From FEN-1297 sp963834015 (GTDB lineage: Bacteria > Bacteroidota > Ignavibacteria > Ignavibacteriales > Ignavibacteriaceae), in NCBI GenBank assembly GCA_963834015.1, contig CAWIAG010000003.1, positions 248,001 through 312,000 of the forward strand: a DNA stretch of 64,000 bases, read 5' to 3'. The notes under the pieces are model-generated. The model searched no databases and was not told the origin of the DNA. It was given only the letters and a program-made list of their open reading frames with translations. Within the stretch, counting starts at the first letter, position 1; every line of letters starts with the position of its first letter. Positions 1 to 10,060 of this stretch are shown here, piece after piece. The position numbers and the translations under genes were made by a program.

Positions 1-25
1 TAAATTCTAATCTCGCCTGAAAATA

Positions 26-37
26 AGAAACGTTTCT
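26..37. promoter_or_regulatory. 12-bp perfect palindrome upstream of typA
   Basis: AGAAACGTTTCT is a perfect 12-bp palindrome about 90 bp before the typA start. It could be an operator or chance; there is no second copy nearby to support either view. Confidence 0.15.
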
Positions 38-128
38 ACTTCTTGACGCTGGAGCGGTTAACTTTCATTGTTTGTCCATTTACTTATCGTTATATTTATA
101 GTTCGATTTTAATAAAATAAGGTAAATT

Positions 129-1973
129 GTGAAGAAATTAAGAGACGATATAAGAAATATAGCTATTATTGCGCATGTTGACCACGGCAAAACTACATTA
201 GTTGATCATATGCTTAAGCAAACGGGAGCCTGGAGATCCAATCAGCATGTTGATAAAAGAGTGATGGACTCTAATGCACTGGAAAAAGAGCGCGGTATAA
301 CAATCCTGGCTAAAAATCTTAGTGTGAAATATAAGGGCATAAAAATTAATATTATTGACACACCCGGCCATGCGGACTTTGGCGGTGAGGTTGAAAGAAC
401 GCTTAAAATGGTAAATGGTGTGCTTCTACTTGTGGACGCTGCAGAAGGGCCTTTACCTCAAACCAAATTTGTGCTTAAGAAATCTCTCGATCTTGGTCTA
501 AAACCTATAGTAGTTATAAATAAAATTGATCGTAAAGATGCGCGCCCAAATGAAGTTTTAAGTGAAGTTTTTGATCTTTTCATCTCACTTGGGGCTACCG
601 AAGAACAACTTGATTTCCCTTACGTATTCGCAATTGCAAAAATTGGTGTTGCTAAAGCAAATTTAGAGGAAGAAAGTGACTCTCTTGTACCTCTTTTCGA
701 TTTAATTGTAAATGCAGTGCCCGCCCCGGAATCTTTACCGGACGAGCCTTTCCAGATGCTTATATCCGCAATTGATTATAATGATTACTTAGGCAGAATT
801 GGAATAGGAAGAATTGATTGCGGTGTAATTAAAATGGGTGATCATGTGGTCCTCGTGGCTAAAGATGGGAAAAAAACCAATTCAAAAATATCTAAATTAT
901 ATTCATTTGAAAATATTAAAAGAGTTGAGGCCGAAGAGGTTTCGGCAGGTGATATTGGCGCAATTGCCGGATTTGAGGACGTTGATATTGGAGATACTAT
1001 CGCCAGCCCTCTAAAACCGGAAGGACTTCCTTTTGTAGATATTGATGAACCAACAATCACGATGAACTTTATGGTAAATACTTCTCCATTTGCCGGGACT
1101 GAAGGAAAGTATGTTACTACGCGCAACATAAGTGAAAGGCTTTCAAGAGAATTAAAATCCAATGTAAGTCTAAAGGTGGAAATGACTGATTCGCCAGATT
1201 CATTTAAAGTGAGCGGCAGGGGAGAACTCCATCTTGCTATACTTGTTGAAAATATGCGGCGTGAAAGTTATGAACTTCAGCTAAGCAAACCCGAAGTGAT
1301 TATGAAGAAGGTGCTGGACGTACTCTGCGAACCTATGGAACATGTCATTATAGATGTACCGGAAGAATTTGTCGGGGTAGTAATAGAAAAGCTGGGTAAA
1401 CGGAGAGCAGAAATGAAAAATATGCTCACTTTTAATGAAAATACCAGATTGGAATTTATAATTCCGTCTAGGGGTTTAATCGGTTATCGTGCTGAATTTA
1501 TGACCGATACTAAAGGGACAGGTATTCTTCATCATAACTTTAACGGATATGAACCATTTAAAGGAGAAATTTCACATAGACAAAGAGGAGCTCTTGTTGC
1601 TATGGAAGGAGGTTTGGCATCCGCATATGCTATGTTTAAACTTCAGGAACGATCTGTATTCTTTATTGAACCCGTTACAAAGGTATACGAAGGAATGGTA
1701 GTTGGTGAAAATTCACGCGCTAATGATATGCATGTTAATGTAACCAAAACCAAACAGCTTACAAATATGCGTTCTTCAGGTGCAGATGAAGCCATCAGGC
1801 TTGAACCGCCAACGTTATTAACTTTGGAGCAGGCTATCGAATGGATTACGGAAGATGAATATGTTGAGGTTACTCCGGAAAGCATTAGAATCCGGAAAAG
1901 ATATCTTACTGAAATGGATAGAAAAAATGCGAGATTGGCTGCTAAACAAAAAGACGCTGAAGAAGTTTCCTAA
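129..1973 (+). CDS. typA: Ribosome-associated GTPase TypA/BipA
   Basis: This is a translational GTPase of the EF-G/LepA superfamily that binds the ribosome and helps 50S assembly and growth under stress. The 614-residue length matches the family (about 607 in E. coli). The G-domain motifs are clear: AHVDHGKTT (G1, near residue 15), the G3 motif DTPGHADFGGEVERT (near 77) and NKIDRKDARP (G4, near 130). The family-specific C-terminal part contains SRGLIGYRAEFMTDTKGTG, followed by HHNFNGYEP. The start is GTG, a few bases after the AAGG of ATAAGGTAAATT. It is followed 53 bp downstream by pepD on the same strand. Identification is by family motifs over the full length. Confidence 0.97.
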   Translation: MKKLRDDIRNIAIIAHVDHGKTTLVDHMLKQTGAWRSNQHVDKRVMDSNALEKERGITILAKNLSVKYKGIKINIIDTPGHADFGGEVERTLKMVNGVLLLVDAAEGPLPQTKFVLKKSLDLGLKPIVVINKIDRKDARPNEVLSEVFDLFISLGATEEQLDFPYVFAIAKIGVAKANLEEESDSLVPLFDLIVNAVPAPESLPDEPFQMLISAIDYNDYLGRIGIGRIDCGVIKMGDHVVLVAKDGKKTNSKISKLYSFENIKRVEAEEVSAGDIGAIAGFEDVDIGDTIASPLKPEGLPFVDIDEPTITMNFMVNTSPFAGTEGKYVTTRNISERLSRELKSNVSLKVEMTDSPDSFKVSGRGELHLAILVENMRRESYELQLSKPEVIMKKVLDVLCEPMEHVIIDVPEEFVGVVIEKLGKRRAEMKNMLTFNENTRLEFIIPSRGLIGYRAEFMTDTKGTGILHHNFNGYEPFKGEISHRQRGALVAMEGGLASAYAMFKLQERSVFFIEPVTKVYEGMVVGENSRANDMHVNVTKTKQLTNMRSSGADEAIRLEPPTLLTLEQAIEWITEDEYVEVTPESIRIRKRYLTEMDRKNARLAAKQKDAEEVS

Positions 1974-2026
1974 TCTGACTATTTGTAAAGTGCATTTACT
2001 AATTAACTAAAAAAGCAGAGGTTAAT

Positions 2027-3487
2027 GTGTCTGAAGAAATAATTAGTGGATTGAAACCTGAAATTTTATGGAAAAGGTTTTATGAAATAACTAAAGTTCC
2101 CCGCCCGTCAAAAAAAGAAGAGAAAATATTAAAATATTTTAAAGAATTATTTACTGAACTGAATATTCCGATCAAACAGGATAGAGTAGGGAATATAGTG
2201 GCATATGTACCGGCAACGAACGGGAAGGAAAAAGCCCCGGTTGTCATTCTGCAGGGACACGTTGATATGGTTTGTGAAAAGAATAAAAGTACTGTGCATG
2301 ATTTTGATAAGGATGCTTTGAAACTAAAATTAGTAAGCGGCTGGATAACGGCAGACGGAACTACGCTGGGGAGCGATAACGGGATAGGTATCGCCGCTGC
2401 AGTAGCGATTATTAATGATAAAGATGCCGTTCACGGGCCAATAGAAATATTGTTAACAATTGATGAAGAAACCGGGTTAACCGGAGCTAATGAATTAAAT
2501 TCCGATCTTATTAAAGGGAGAATTCTATTAAACCTTGATTCGGAAGAAGACGGAATTTTTTATGTCGGCTGTGCTGGTGGACTTGATACTGCGGGTTGTT
2601 TTCAATTGAAATATGATAATGTTCCGGAAGGTTACGAAGCTTTTGAACTTATGATTTCGGGCTTAAAGGGCGGCCACTCCGGCTCTGATATAAATGCCGG
2701 CAGGGCCAATGCAATTAAACTGTTGGCTAGAACTTTAATTGAACTGGATGATGTAAATTACAAACTTAGTTCTTTAAACGGCGGAAGTAAACGTAATGCT
2801 ATACCCAGAGAAGCTGAAGCTATAATATTTATTGAGCCTGCTTTTGTTTCGCAAGCTGAAAAATTAGTGAAAAGTGTTGAAGAAAAATTTATTAACGAGT
2901 TTAGAACCTCAGATGGCAGCCTTAAACTTCAACTCAGGAAAGTATCCTCTTCCGCTAATCAGGTAATTACGGAAAAACTTCAGAAAAAAATAATTAATAC
3001 TTTATTGGCCATTCCACATGGAGTAATTGCAATGAGCCAGGATATTCCTGATCTTGTGGAAACATCAACAAATCTAGCCACAGTTACCCTTGAAAAAGAT
3101 ATTTTAACAGTTGGTACAAGTCAAAGAAGCTCAATAGAAAGCGCCAAAGATTACATTGTTAAAAGTGTAAGTTCGGTTTTTATTTTAGCCGATACTGAAG
3201 TAGAATCTTCTGACGGATACCCCGGATGGAAACCTAATCTTAATTCTAAAATTTTAAATATCTCAAAGAGAGTTTATAATAAATTATTCAAATCTGAACC
3301 CGAAATAAAAGCCATACATGCTGGCCTTGAGTGCGGGCTTTTAGGCGATAAAATCGAAGGTCTGGACATGATTTCATTCGGACCTACTATTACAGGTGCT
3401 CATTCTCCTGACGAAATGGTGAATGTTGAAACTGTTAACAAATTTTATGAATTGTTAAAAGGTATCTTGAAGGAAATTGCTGCTTAA
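2027..3487 (+). CDS. pepD: Cytosol non-specific dipeptidase (aminoacyl-histidine dipeptidase), M20 family
   Basis: PepD is a zinc dipeptidase that hydrolyses Xaa-His and other dipeptides in the cytosol. At 486 residues it has the normal family length. The metal-site motifs are visible in order: QGHVDMVCEKN (metal His/Asp), LGSDNGIGIAA (bridging Asp), DEETGLTGA (catalytic Glu pair) and a C-terminal GAHSPDEMV His. The lid-domain signature GLKGGHSGSDI is present near residue 215. Translation probably begins at GTG behind an AGAGG-like ribosome site (GCAGAGGTTAAT). It lies directly after typA on the same strand and may be co-transcribed; it ends shortly before a convergent gene. Confidence 0.96.
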   Translation: MSEEIISGLKPEILWKRFYEITKVPRPSKKEEKILKYFKELFTELNIPIKQDRVGNIVAYVPATNGKEKAPVVILQGHVDMVCEKNKSTVHDFDKDALKLKLVSGWITADGTTLGSDNGIGIAAAVAIINDKDAVHGPIEILLTIDEETGLTGANELNSDLIKGRILLNLDSEEDGIFYVGCAGGLDTAGCFQLKYDNVPEGYEAFELMISGLKGGHSGSDINAGRANAIKLLARTLIELDDVNYKLSSLNGGSKRNAIPREAEAIIFIEPAFVSQAEKLVKSVEEKFINEFRTSDGSLKLQLRKVSSSANQVITEKLQKKIINTLLAIPHGVIAMSQDIPDLVETSTNLATVTLEKDILTVGTSQRSSIESAKDYIVKSVSSVFILADTEVESSDGYPGWKPNLNSKILNISKRVYNKLFKSEPEIKAIHAGLECGLLGDKIEGLDMISFGPTITGAHSPDEMVNVETVNKFYELLKGILKEIAA

Positions 3488-3535
3488 TAAACATTGCGTC
3501 TTGTTAAAATTAAATAATTATCTGTAACCGATTAT

Positions 3536-3919
3536 CTAAGCACAAAGTGAACAGCGGCAGGCTTCATAAATTTCGTCGTAACCGTAATCAATTGTTAATT
3601 CTTCACCTGCGGCAATATCTCTGAAAGCAGCTAGTTTAAGTCCCTTATTTTCGGTTTCCAATACTTCGCAATTAAAATCACATTTATGATTAATATATTT
3701 TATCTTCTTTGTTTTGGATGCATCTAAATAATTATCTTCATTCCAGAATATATACACGTTTCCTACTTCTTCACGTCTTATACATTCATCCTCGGAAATA
3801 ATTTCTCCTCCAATTACCATTATTTCACTTCCGGCTGGAATATCAATAGTAGAAAATATTCCCTTACCGTGAATATCGGAAGGTTTCACAATTATAAAAT
3901 TTTCATAGTTCAGATTCAA
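3536..3919 (-). CDS. Small SET-domain protein (putative protein-lysine methyltransferase)
   Basis: A 127-residue stand-alone SET domain. SET enzymes transfer a methyl group from S-adenosylmethionine to lysine side chains. Visible motifs are HGKGIF near residue 18, YINHKCDFNCE near 75 (the NHSCxPN cofactor-pocket motif, with Lys in place of Ser), GEELTIDYGYDE near 105 (catalytic Tyr region) and a post-SET-like CRCSLC at the C terminus. Bacterial stand-alone SET proteins are scattered and their substrates mostly unknown, so only the biochemical class can be stated. The gene is convergent with pepD, with 48 bp between the stop codons. Confidence 0.85.
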   Translation of the reverse strand: MNLNYENFIIVKPSDIHGKGIFSTIDIPAGSEIMVIGGEIISEDECIRREEVGNVYIFWNEDNYLDASKTKKIKYINHKCDFNCEVLETENKGLKLAAFRDIAAGEELTIDYGYDEIYEACRCSLCA

Positions 3920-4200
3920 TTTATTTATCCGGATTAGATTATATCTATAAAAATAATTATATTATATCAAGTTTGGCATTCTATTATCAAATGAATAATA
4001 TAAATATAAATAATTTTATTGATTACTAATAATTATGAAATTCTTCAGATTTGAATATTGCACCAACTTATTAGATAGATGTTGTAGCCAAATGCATTTT
4101 TATATTTTAGCAGGTATATTTGATCTGCTTAAAGTGAATCTCTTAATTACAATTTAATTCCTTTATACCATTAAAAAAAATCACTTCACTGTAGTAGCTG

Positions 4201-6201
4201 ATGGATGATAGAATAAATAAATATAAAAATATTTTCGGGGAAAGCCATCACCCGATGTTAGTGTATGATAAACTATCCATGAAAATTCTTGCGGTCAATG
4301 ATTTGGCTGTTAATTGTTACGGTTATAGCCAAAATGAATTTTTGGAAATGACATTTAAAGATTTAATAATGGATGAGAATGTTAAACCGCATCTTGATTC
4401 GCTTCAAGTAGAATCATCTCCTTTTATCCATACCGGCGTTTGGAAACATAAGAAAAAAAATGGCTCCGCAATAGATATCGAAATAACATGCAGTAGAATT
4501 GACTATGACGGTATTCAGGCCATTCTCGTCATGATAGAAGAGGCTGATGAAATAACTAAAAATACCAAAACCCGTAATCTTCTCGCATCTATAGTTGAAT
4601 CATCGGATAATGCAATTTTAAGTAAAACTCTGGGGGGGATCATAAATAGCTGGAATAAAGCAGCAGAAAAAATTTATGGTTATTCAGCGGAAGAAATACT
4701 AGGCAAACCTGTTTCAATATTAATTCCACCCGAACTTGAAGATGAGTTCCCCTATATAGCAACGAAATTGGAAAAAGGAGAGACGATTGAACGTTATGAA
4801 ACAATAAGAGTAAGGAAAGATGGCGCAAGAGTAAATGTTGCATTAAATATCTCGCCTATTAAAGATCAATCAGGTAAAATTATAGGCGCTTCAACAATTG
4901 CTCGTGATATTACTCAAAATAAAAAATTAGAATATGAAGCTAAGATAAGAGAAAAGCAAATTCTTGAAGCTGAACAAATTGCTCATTTAGGCTATTGGGA
5001 ACTTGATATAATTAAAGGTGACTTGGAATGGTCCAAAGAACTCTACAAAATTTACGGTCTGGACCCAAATGACAGGAAAATTACGTACAAAGATTTTCTT
5101 GTTTGTATCCATCCTGAGGACCGAAGTTTTGTAAATAGTAGTATTGAAAAAGCCCTGATTAACTTTCAGGCATTTCACTTAGATCATCGTATTATTCTAC
5201 AGGATGGTTCATTGCGTTACCTACATGGCGAAGCCGAAGTGATTTTTGATGAAAATAATAAACCCCTTAAAATAAGAGGTATTGGGCAGGATATTACAGA
5301 TAGAAAAAGAGCCGAAATCCGGCTTACAACTCAATTTGAGGTGACCCATACTCTTATTGCTGCAAAAAATTTATATGAAGCAGCACCAAAAATTTTAAAA
5401 ATAATTTGCGAAGGAACAGATTGGCAGATTGGTGAATTATGGCTCGTCGATTTCGAGTCAAATCTATTAAAATTGGATAATAGTTGGAATATACCAGGTG
5501 TTCCAGCCGAAGAATTTATTAAAATCAGCAGAAAATGTAAATTCGGAGCCGGAGTAAGCTTGCAAGGCCGGGTTTGGGAAGCAGGCAAATCATCTTGGAG
5601 CAATAATATTATTGAAGATCAATTCTTCCCCCGCACAGCACTGGCAGCACAGCTTAATCTCCATACAGCTCTTGCTTTCCCTATTCGGAGTAGAACTAAA
5701 ATTAGCGGCGTAATTGCTTTATATAGGGACGATTCGACCGAACCTGATAAAGAATTATTAAATATGCTTGATTCACTTGGTCAGCAAATAGGTGATTTTA
5801 TAGATCAAAAACAGGTTGAGCCGGCTTTATTCGAAAGTGAAAGTATATACAAAACTCTTTTTGAAATTTCTCCTGATGCGATAACTTATACAAACCTTAG
5901 CGGCCGGATTGATTTTTGCAATTTACAAGCCGCTCAACTTTTTGGTTTTAACGGTGTTGATGAAATTGTGGGTCTTAATTTATATGCTTTTATTGCACCT
6001 GAACATCAAAAACATGCTATAGAAAATGAACACACTATTATAAAAACCGGCAGAACCAGAAACGTTGAATATTCTTTAATTAAAAAGGATAAAACAAAAT
6101 TTTTTGCCGAAATAAATACTTCTATTGTATTTGATTCTGAAAAAAAACCCAAAGCATTTATTGGTATTATAAGAGACATTTCCTCAAGAAAATTAAGGTG
6201 A
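4201..6201 (+). CDS. Multi-PAS/GAF sensor protein without a kinase domain
   Basis: A 666-residue soluble protein made only of sensor modules: PAS (about 5-120), PAS (about 125-245), PAS with PAC (about 260-375), GAF (about 380-540) and a C-terminal PAS (about 550-665). It stops right after the last PAC motif (IGIIRDISSRKLR), and no HisKA, HATPase, GGDEF or other output domain follows. The second PAS is strongly similar to that of the kinase at 7962 (both have a GYS..E.L.KP.SILIP run), so the two are paralogous. Either the output domain was lost or the protein signals through partners in this cluster. No frameshifted kinase remnant is recognisable downstream. Confidence 0.85.
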   Translation: MDDRINKYKNIFGESHHPMLVYDKLSMKILAVNDLAVNCYGYSQNEFLEMTFKDLIMDENVKPHLDSLQVESSPFIHTGVWKHKKKNGSAIDIEITCSRIDYDGIQAILVMIEEADEITKNTKTRNLLASIVESSDNAILSKTLGGIINSWNKAAEKIYGYSAEEILGKPVSILIPPELEDEFPYIATKLEKGETIERYETIRVRKDGARVNVALNISPIKDQSGKIIGASTIARDITQNKKLEYEAKIREKQILEAEQIAHLGYWELDIIKGDLEWSKELYKIYGLDPNDRKITYKDFLVCIHPEDRSFVNSSIEKALINFQAFHLDHRIILQDGSLRYLHGEAEVIFDENNKPLKIRGIGQDITDRKRAEIRLTTQFEVTHTLIAAKNLYEAAPKILKIICEGTDWQIGELWLVDFESNLLKLDNSWNIPGVPAEEFIKISRKCKFGAGVSLQGRVWEAGKSSWSNNIIEDQFFPRTALAAQLNLHTALAFPIRSRTKISGVIALYRDDSTEPDKELLNMLDSLGQQIGDFIDQKQVEPALFESESIYKTLFEISPDAITYTNLSGRIDFCNLQAAQLFGFNGVDEIVGLNLYAFIAPEHQKHAIENEHTIIKTGRTRNVEYSLIKKDKTKFFAEINTSIVFDSEKKPKAFIGIIRDISSRKLR

Positions 6202-7081
6202 TTTTAAATTTAAGTTCTTAATTCAACTTTTAATATTATGCATCACTTTCAAAATTATTTTTAATCCAAAAGTTCTGATTATTTTAATTTGTTTTTTAAT
6301 ATTTGGCAGGTTAAATGATAAAACTTTGGGTTATAGTAATTGTGTCCTTAAGATTAATTTAATAAAATTAAATAAGCTTGTGATTCAGAACCACACCCGA
6401 TTAATTTTAATATTATTAAGATTATATGAGAATGATTTTTAATATATGTTTTGCAAATAGTGCTTCGTAAAATGATAGAGTATTTATAAAAAGTTATTTA
6501 ATTTGTTAAGACAGCAAAAAAATTGGACATTTATGTTTGCAGGCAATTGAACACTTCAGTAAACTCATATCAAATTTAATCAGCAATTAACTTGAAATGT
6601 ATCGAATTAAATTCATGTAAAATGAATAAATTGTCAACATTCTCCTGGTAACCATAGAATTTATTATTTGAGTATGATAGTTTATGCATAATTATTTACA
6701 GAAAAAGTCAGGAAAATACTACAGCATAATTGATACTAAATGATTATTTTTTGTGCTGAATGATGTAAACAATTAGTTGTGACGTATTAACAAGCCATTG
6801 CTTAAATTGAAAAATGAATAAACTGCATATTTAGTAAACATTAAGTGTTTAATAATTAAATAATAATAGTTGTATAGCAATTTTCAATACTATCAATAAT
6901 TGATATTAAGCACTAATCTCTTTTATACTCAACATAAATCATTGGTAAGTGAATTTTACATTTTTTCTGAAAGTATTATAAAAGTTCTTTTGCATAATTA
7001 AAAGAAATTAGTTTTACAAATATTAAGGTACTCGAATAATGAATAATTTATATTTCTCCAATTTTATTTTGGGACTATAAT
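6202..7081. other. 880-bp AT-rich intergenic region, no gene seen
   Basis: No ORF of convincing length, RNA gene or strong hairpin was seen. The stretch is very AT-rich and separates the kinase-less PAS protein from the atypical response regulator. It may hold the regulator's promoter, but no motif is clear. Confidence 0.5.
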
Positions 7082-7708
7082 ATGAGAATATTTATCGTTG
7101 AAGACCATGAAATTATTAAAGAAGGTCTGATAAAAATTTTCAGTAAACAAAATGATTTCGAAATAGTCGGGGAATCAGTAAAGGTTGAAGGACTACATAG
7201 TTATCTTAAAAGTGGTGAAGTTGATATAGTAATTATAAGTTTCGCAAATCCTGAATCTAATGAGTTAAATACTATTAAAAATTTAAATGATAATTATCCG
7301 AATCTGAAAATATTGGTTTTAAGTATGTATGCAGATGAAAGATTTGCAATACGGACGATTAAATTCGGTGCCGTAGGCTTCCTTACTAAAAGAGCTCCCG
7401 CTAAAGAATTTGTTACTGCCGTAAGAAAAATCATGAGTGGTAATAAGTACATTGAATCAAGTATATCTGAAAGCATTTCTTCAAATTCCTTAGACAAGAA
7501 TAACCAGTTATCGCATGAAAAATTGTCCGATCGTGAATTTGAAGTTATGCGAAAAATCGCATCGGGAAAAAGACTCATCGATATTGCTTCGGATTTATCC
7601 TTAAGTATAAATACTATATCTACTTACAGAACCAGAATTCTTGAAAAAATGGATATGAAGTCAACTGTAGAAATTATTCGTTATGTGCTTGATCACGATC
7701 TGCAATAA
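7082..7708 (+). CDS. NarL/FixJ-type response regulator with Ser at the phospho-acceptor position
   Basis: 208 residues: receiver domain (1-120) and LuxR-type HTH (about 145-205, with LSDREFEVMRKIASG and SINTISTYRTRILEKM). The acidic pocket VEDHE (7-8) and the conserved Lys in GFLTKRAP are kept. The segment that normally reads DxVLLDxxMPG is DIVIISFANPE, so Ser53 replaces the phosphorylated Asp and the MPG turn is also lost. The receiver is therefore likely not phosphorylated in the usual way; such regulators act constitutively or through ligands or partners. It sits between two PAS sensors in the signalling cluster. DNA targets are unknown. Confidence 0.92.
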   Translation: MRIFIVEDHEIIKEGLIKIFSKQNDFEIVGESVKVEGLHSYLKSGEVDIVIISFANPESNELNTIKNLNDNYPNLKILVLSMYADERFAIRTIKFGAVGFLTKRAPAKEFVTAVRKIMSGNKYIESSISESISSNSLDKNNQLSHEKLSDREFEVMRKIASGKRLIDIASDLSLSINTISTYRTRILEKMDMKSTVEIIRYVLDHDLQ

Positions 7709-7961
7709 CTTTAGCTAATTTATGTTTGCATTATCTTATATTGTAAATAAAAATAGTTTAAATAATTAAAACTAATTGTTCATCACTGCATTTGCGCTTT
7801 AATTAAAGAATTATCTTCTAAGCGGATTGAATCACTTTCAAATTGTACAACATAATATTATAAAGTTTTTTAAAAAATTATTGTGATTTAGTAATAATAT
7901 ATAAGTTGATATTATTTACCGATGTTAAAATTAGGATAATATCTCAACTGGGGGTTTATTA

Positions 7962-10046
7962 ATGAAGCTTGATACAACCACGCTAAATAGAAGTCTTATA
8001 TCCGAAAAACAGTTTCAACTGCTTTTAGATTCCATTCCATTGCCCGCATGGATTTTTGACGTAGACACTTTACAATTCTTACAGGTTAATAATACCGCAA
8101 TAAATATTTATGGTTATTCCAGGGAAGAATATTTAAATATGTCTATCAAAGATATCAGGCCGTTTAATGAAATAAAATTGATGCAAGAAACAATTTCTCA
8201 AACCTTGGATAATGCTTTCCATAAGGAAGGCTGGAAGCATATCAAGAAAAATGGGTCCGTCATTTTTGTGGAAATATTTGCAAAAAATATCGATTATTTT
8301 AATAAGAAGGCTCGTTTGATTGTTGCAAATGATATTACACGATTTAAAGTAAATGATGATAAATTACATTTAAATGCCGCAATTATAGAATCTTCAGAAG
8401 ATGCGATAATTAGTAAATCACTGGATGGACTAATAACCAGTTGGAATGAAGGAGCTGAACGTATTTATGGTTATTCTAAATCTGAAGTACTTAACAAGCC
8501 GATTTCAATACTTATCCCTCAGGAAAAATCATATGAATTCGAAAATATTATGTCTAAAATTAGAAATGGTGAACGAATTGATCATTATCAAACAACCAGG
8601 GTAAGAAAAGACCGTTCAACAATTGTTGTTTCAGTTTCAATTTCTCCCATCAAAGACAGTTTAAAAAGAATAGTCGGAGCTTCCACAATTGCTAGAGACA
8701 TAACGAAACTGAAACAAATGGAAGAAGAAAGGGACAGATTTATTAAAAAGGAAATGGAGTTAAAGGAACAAACAGAAAAAGTGCAACAACGGCTGCTTTT
8801 TCTTTCGGAATCCGGTAAAATCATATCCTCATCACTTGATTATGAAACTACTTTTGCTTCCATTGCCGGTATCCCGGTTCCGTTTATTGCTGATTGGTGT
8901 GCTATAGATCTAATTGACAAAGAAAATAGACTGAAAAGGGTAGCCATAGTCCATTCTGATGCAGATAAATATGAATATGCTAGCCAACTTCAAAAAATGT
9001 TTAATGATGATAATTTGGAATTCTCAGAGGTCTGTGAGGTTATACGAAAAGGTAAATCCAATATATTCAGGAATATTTCTATTGAAAACTTTCAGGAAAA
9101 ATATTTTAATAAAGATTTATATCAGATTCTAAAATCCTTGGGCTTTTCATCTTTAATCGTTGTGCCGCTGAAATCGCGGGATAAAATATTTGGTGCAATT
9201 ACTTTCGGTATGAGGGAATCTAACCGTAATTATGATGAAGACGACCTTGCATTTATTGAAGAGTTCGCTAGTATAGCGGCATTGGCAATTGATAACGTGA
9301 TGCTGTATAAAGATTCACAGTTGATGAATATTGAATTGGAAAATAGGGTGAAAAGCCGAACTGAACAATTGGAGGCAGCAAATAATGAACTCGAAACTTT
9401 CAGCTATTCGGTTTCACATGATCTTAAAGCTCCTCTCAGAGCTATCGAAGGGTTCAGTAAAATCCTGCTTGAAGAACATGCCGGCAGTCTTGATGAAGAA
9501 GCAAAAAGGATTTTTAATATTGTTATTTCAAATACTTCAAGAATGTCCCAATTAATTGAAGACTTGCTTGAATTTTCAAAAATTACCCGTGTCCGGATGA
9601 ATAAGATCAGGATCGATATGAGAAAGTTGGTCGAAAATGTTTTTAATGAATTGAAGAATCTTGAAAATGATAGGCAAATTAATCTGGAGCTATGTAATTT
9701 ACTCACGGCTGATGTGGATCCGTCATTAATGAGGCAAGTTTGGATAAATCTTCTCGGTAATGCAATAAAGTTTACACGTCCTAGAGCTAAAGCTTTAATA
9801 GAAATTGGCTTAGATGTTGTAAACGGAATAAATGTTTATTTCATTAAAGATAATGGTGTAGGTTTTGACATGAAATATTCTCAAAATCTTTTCGGTGTTT
9901 TCCAAAGGCTTCACCGATATAATGATTTTGAAGGTACCGGTGTCGGTTTGGCTTTAGTAGAACGGATTATAAAAAGGCACGGCGGCAGGATTTGGGCTGA
10001 AGCAAAAATAAATGAAGGTGCTTCATTTTATTTCACATTAAGTTAA
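7962..10046 (+). CDS. PAS-PAS-GAF sensor histidine kinase
   Basis: A cytosolic 694-residue histidine kinase. Domains: PAS (about 10-130), PAS (about 135-255), GAF (about 280-445), a short coiled segment, HisKA with phospho-acceptor His486 in SYSVSHDLKAPLRA, and a HATPase_c domain with N box NLLGNAIKF, G1 box DNGVGFD and G2 box GTGVGLALVE. The HisKA type resembles that of phytochrome-like kinases. Translation starts at ATG after a strong GGGGG ribosome site. The stand-alone receiver gene follows 14 bp downstream, as is usual for phytochrome-like kinase/Rcp1 pairs, so that protein is the likely phosphorylation partner (inference from position). Confidence 0.95.
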   Translation: MKLDTTTLNRSLISEKQFQLLLDSIPLPAWIFDVDTLQFLQVNNTAINIYGYSREEYLNMSIKDIRPFNEIKLMQETISQTLDNAFHKEGWKHIKKNGSVIFVEIFAKNIDYFNKKARLIVANDITRFKVNDDKLHLNAAIIESSEDAIISKSLDGLITSWNEGAERIYGYSKSEVLNKPISILIPQEKSYEFENIMSKIRNGERIDHYQTTRVRKDRSTIVVSVSISPIKDSLKRIVGASTIARDITKLKQMEEERDRFIKKEMELKEQTEKVQQRLLFLSESGKIISSSLDYETTFASIAGIPVPFIADWCAIDLIDKENRLKRVAIVHSDADKYEYASQLQKMFNDDNLEFSEVCEVIRKGKSNIFRNISIENFQEKYFNKDLYQILKSLGFSSLIVVPLKSRDKIFGAITFGMRESNRNYDEDDLAFIEEFASIAALAIDNVMLYKDSQLMNIELENRVKSRTEQLEAANNELETFSYSVSHDLKAPLRAIEGFSKILLEEHAGSLDEEAKRIFNIVISNTSRMSQLIEDLLEFSKITRVRMNKIRIDMRKLVENVFNELKNLENDRQINLELCNLLTADVDPSLMRQVWINLLGNAIKFTRPRAKALIEIGLDVVNGINVYFIKDNGVGFDMKYSQNLFGVFQRLHRYNDFEGTGVGLALVERIIKRHGGRIWAEAKINEGASFYFTLS

Positions 10047-10060
10047 TTTGAGGTGCAATT

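Noticed and set aside
6202..7081. Possible lost kinase domain after the PAS protein
   Set aside because: No histidine-kinase motif was seen in any frame on inspection.
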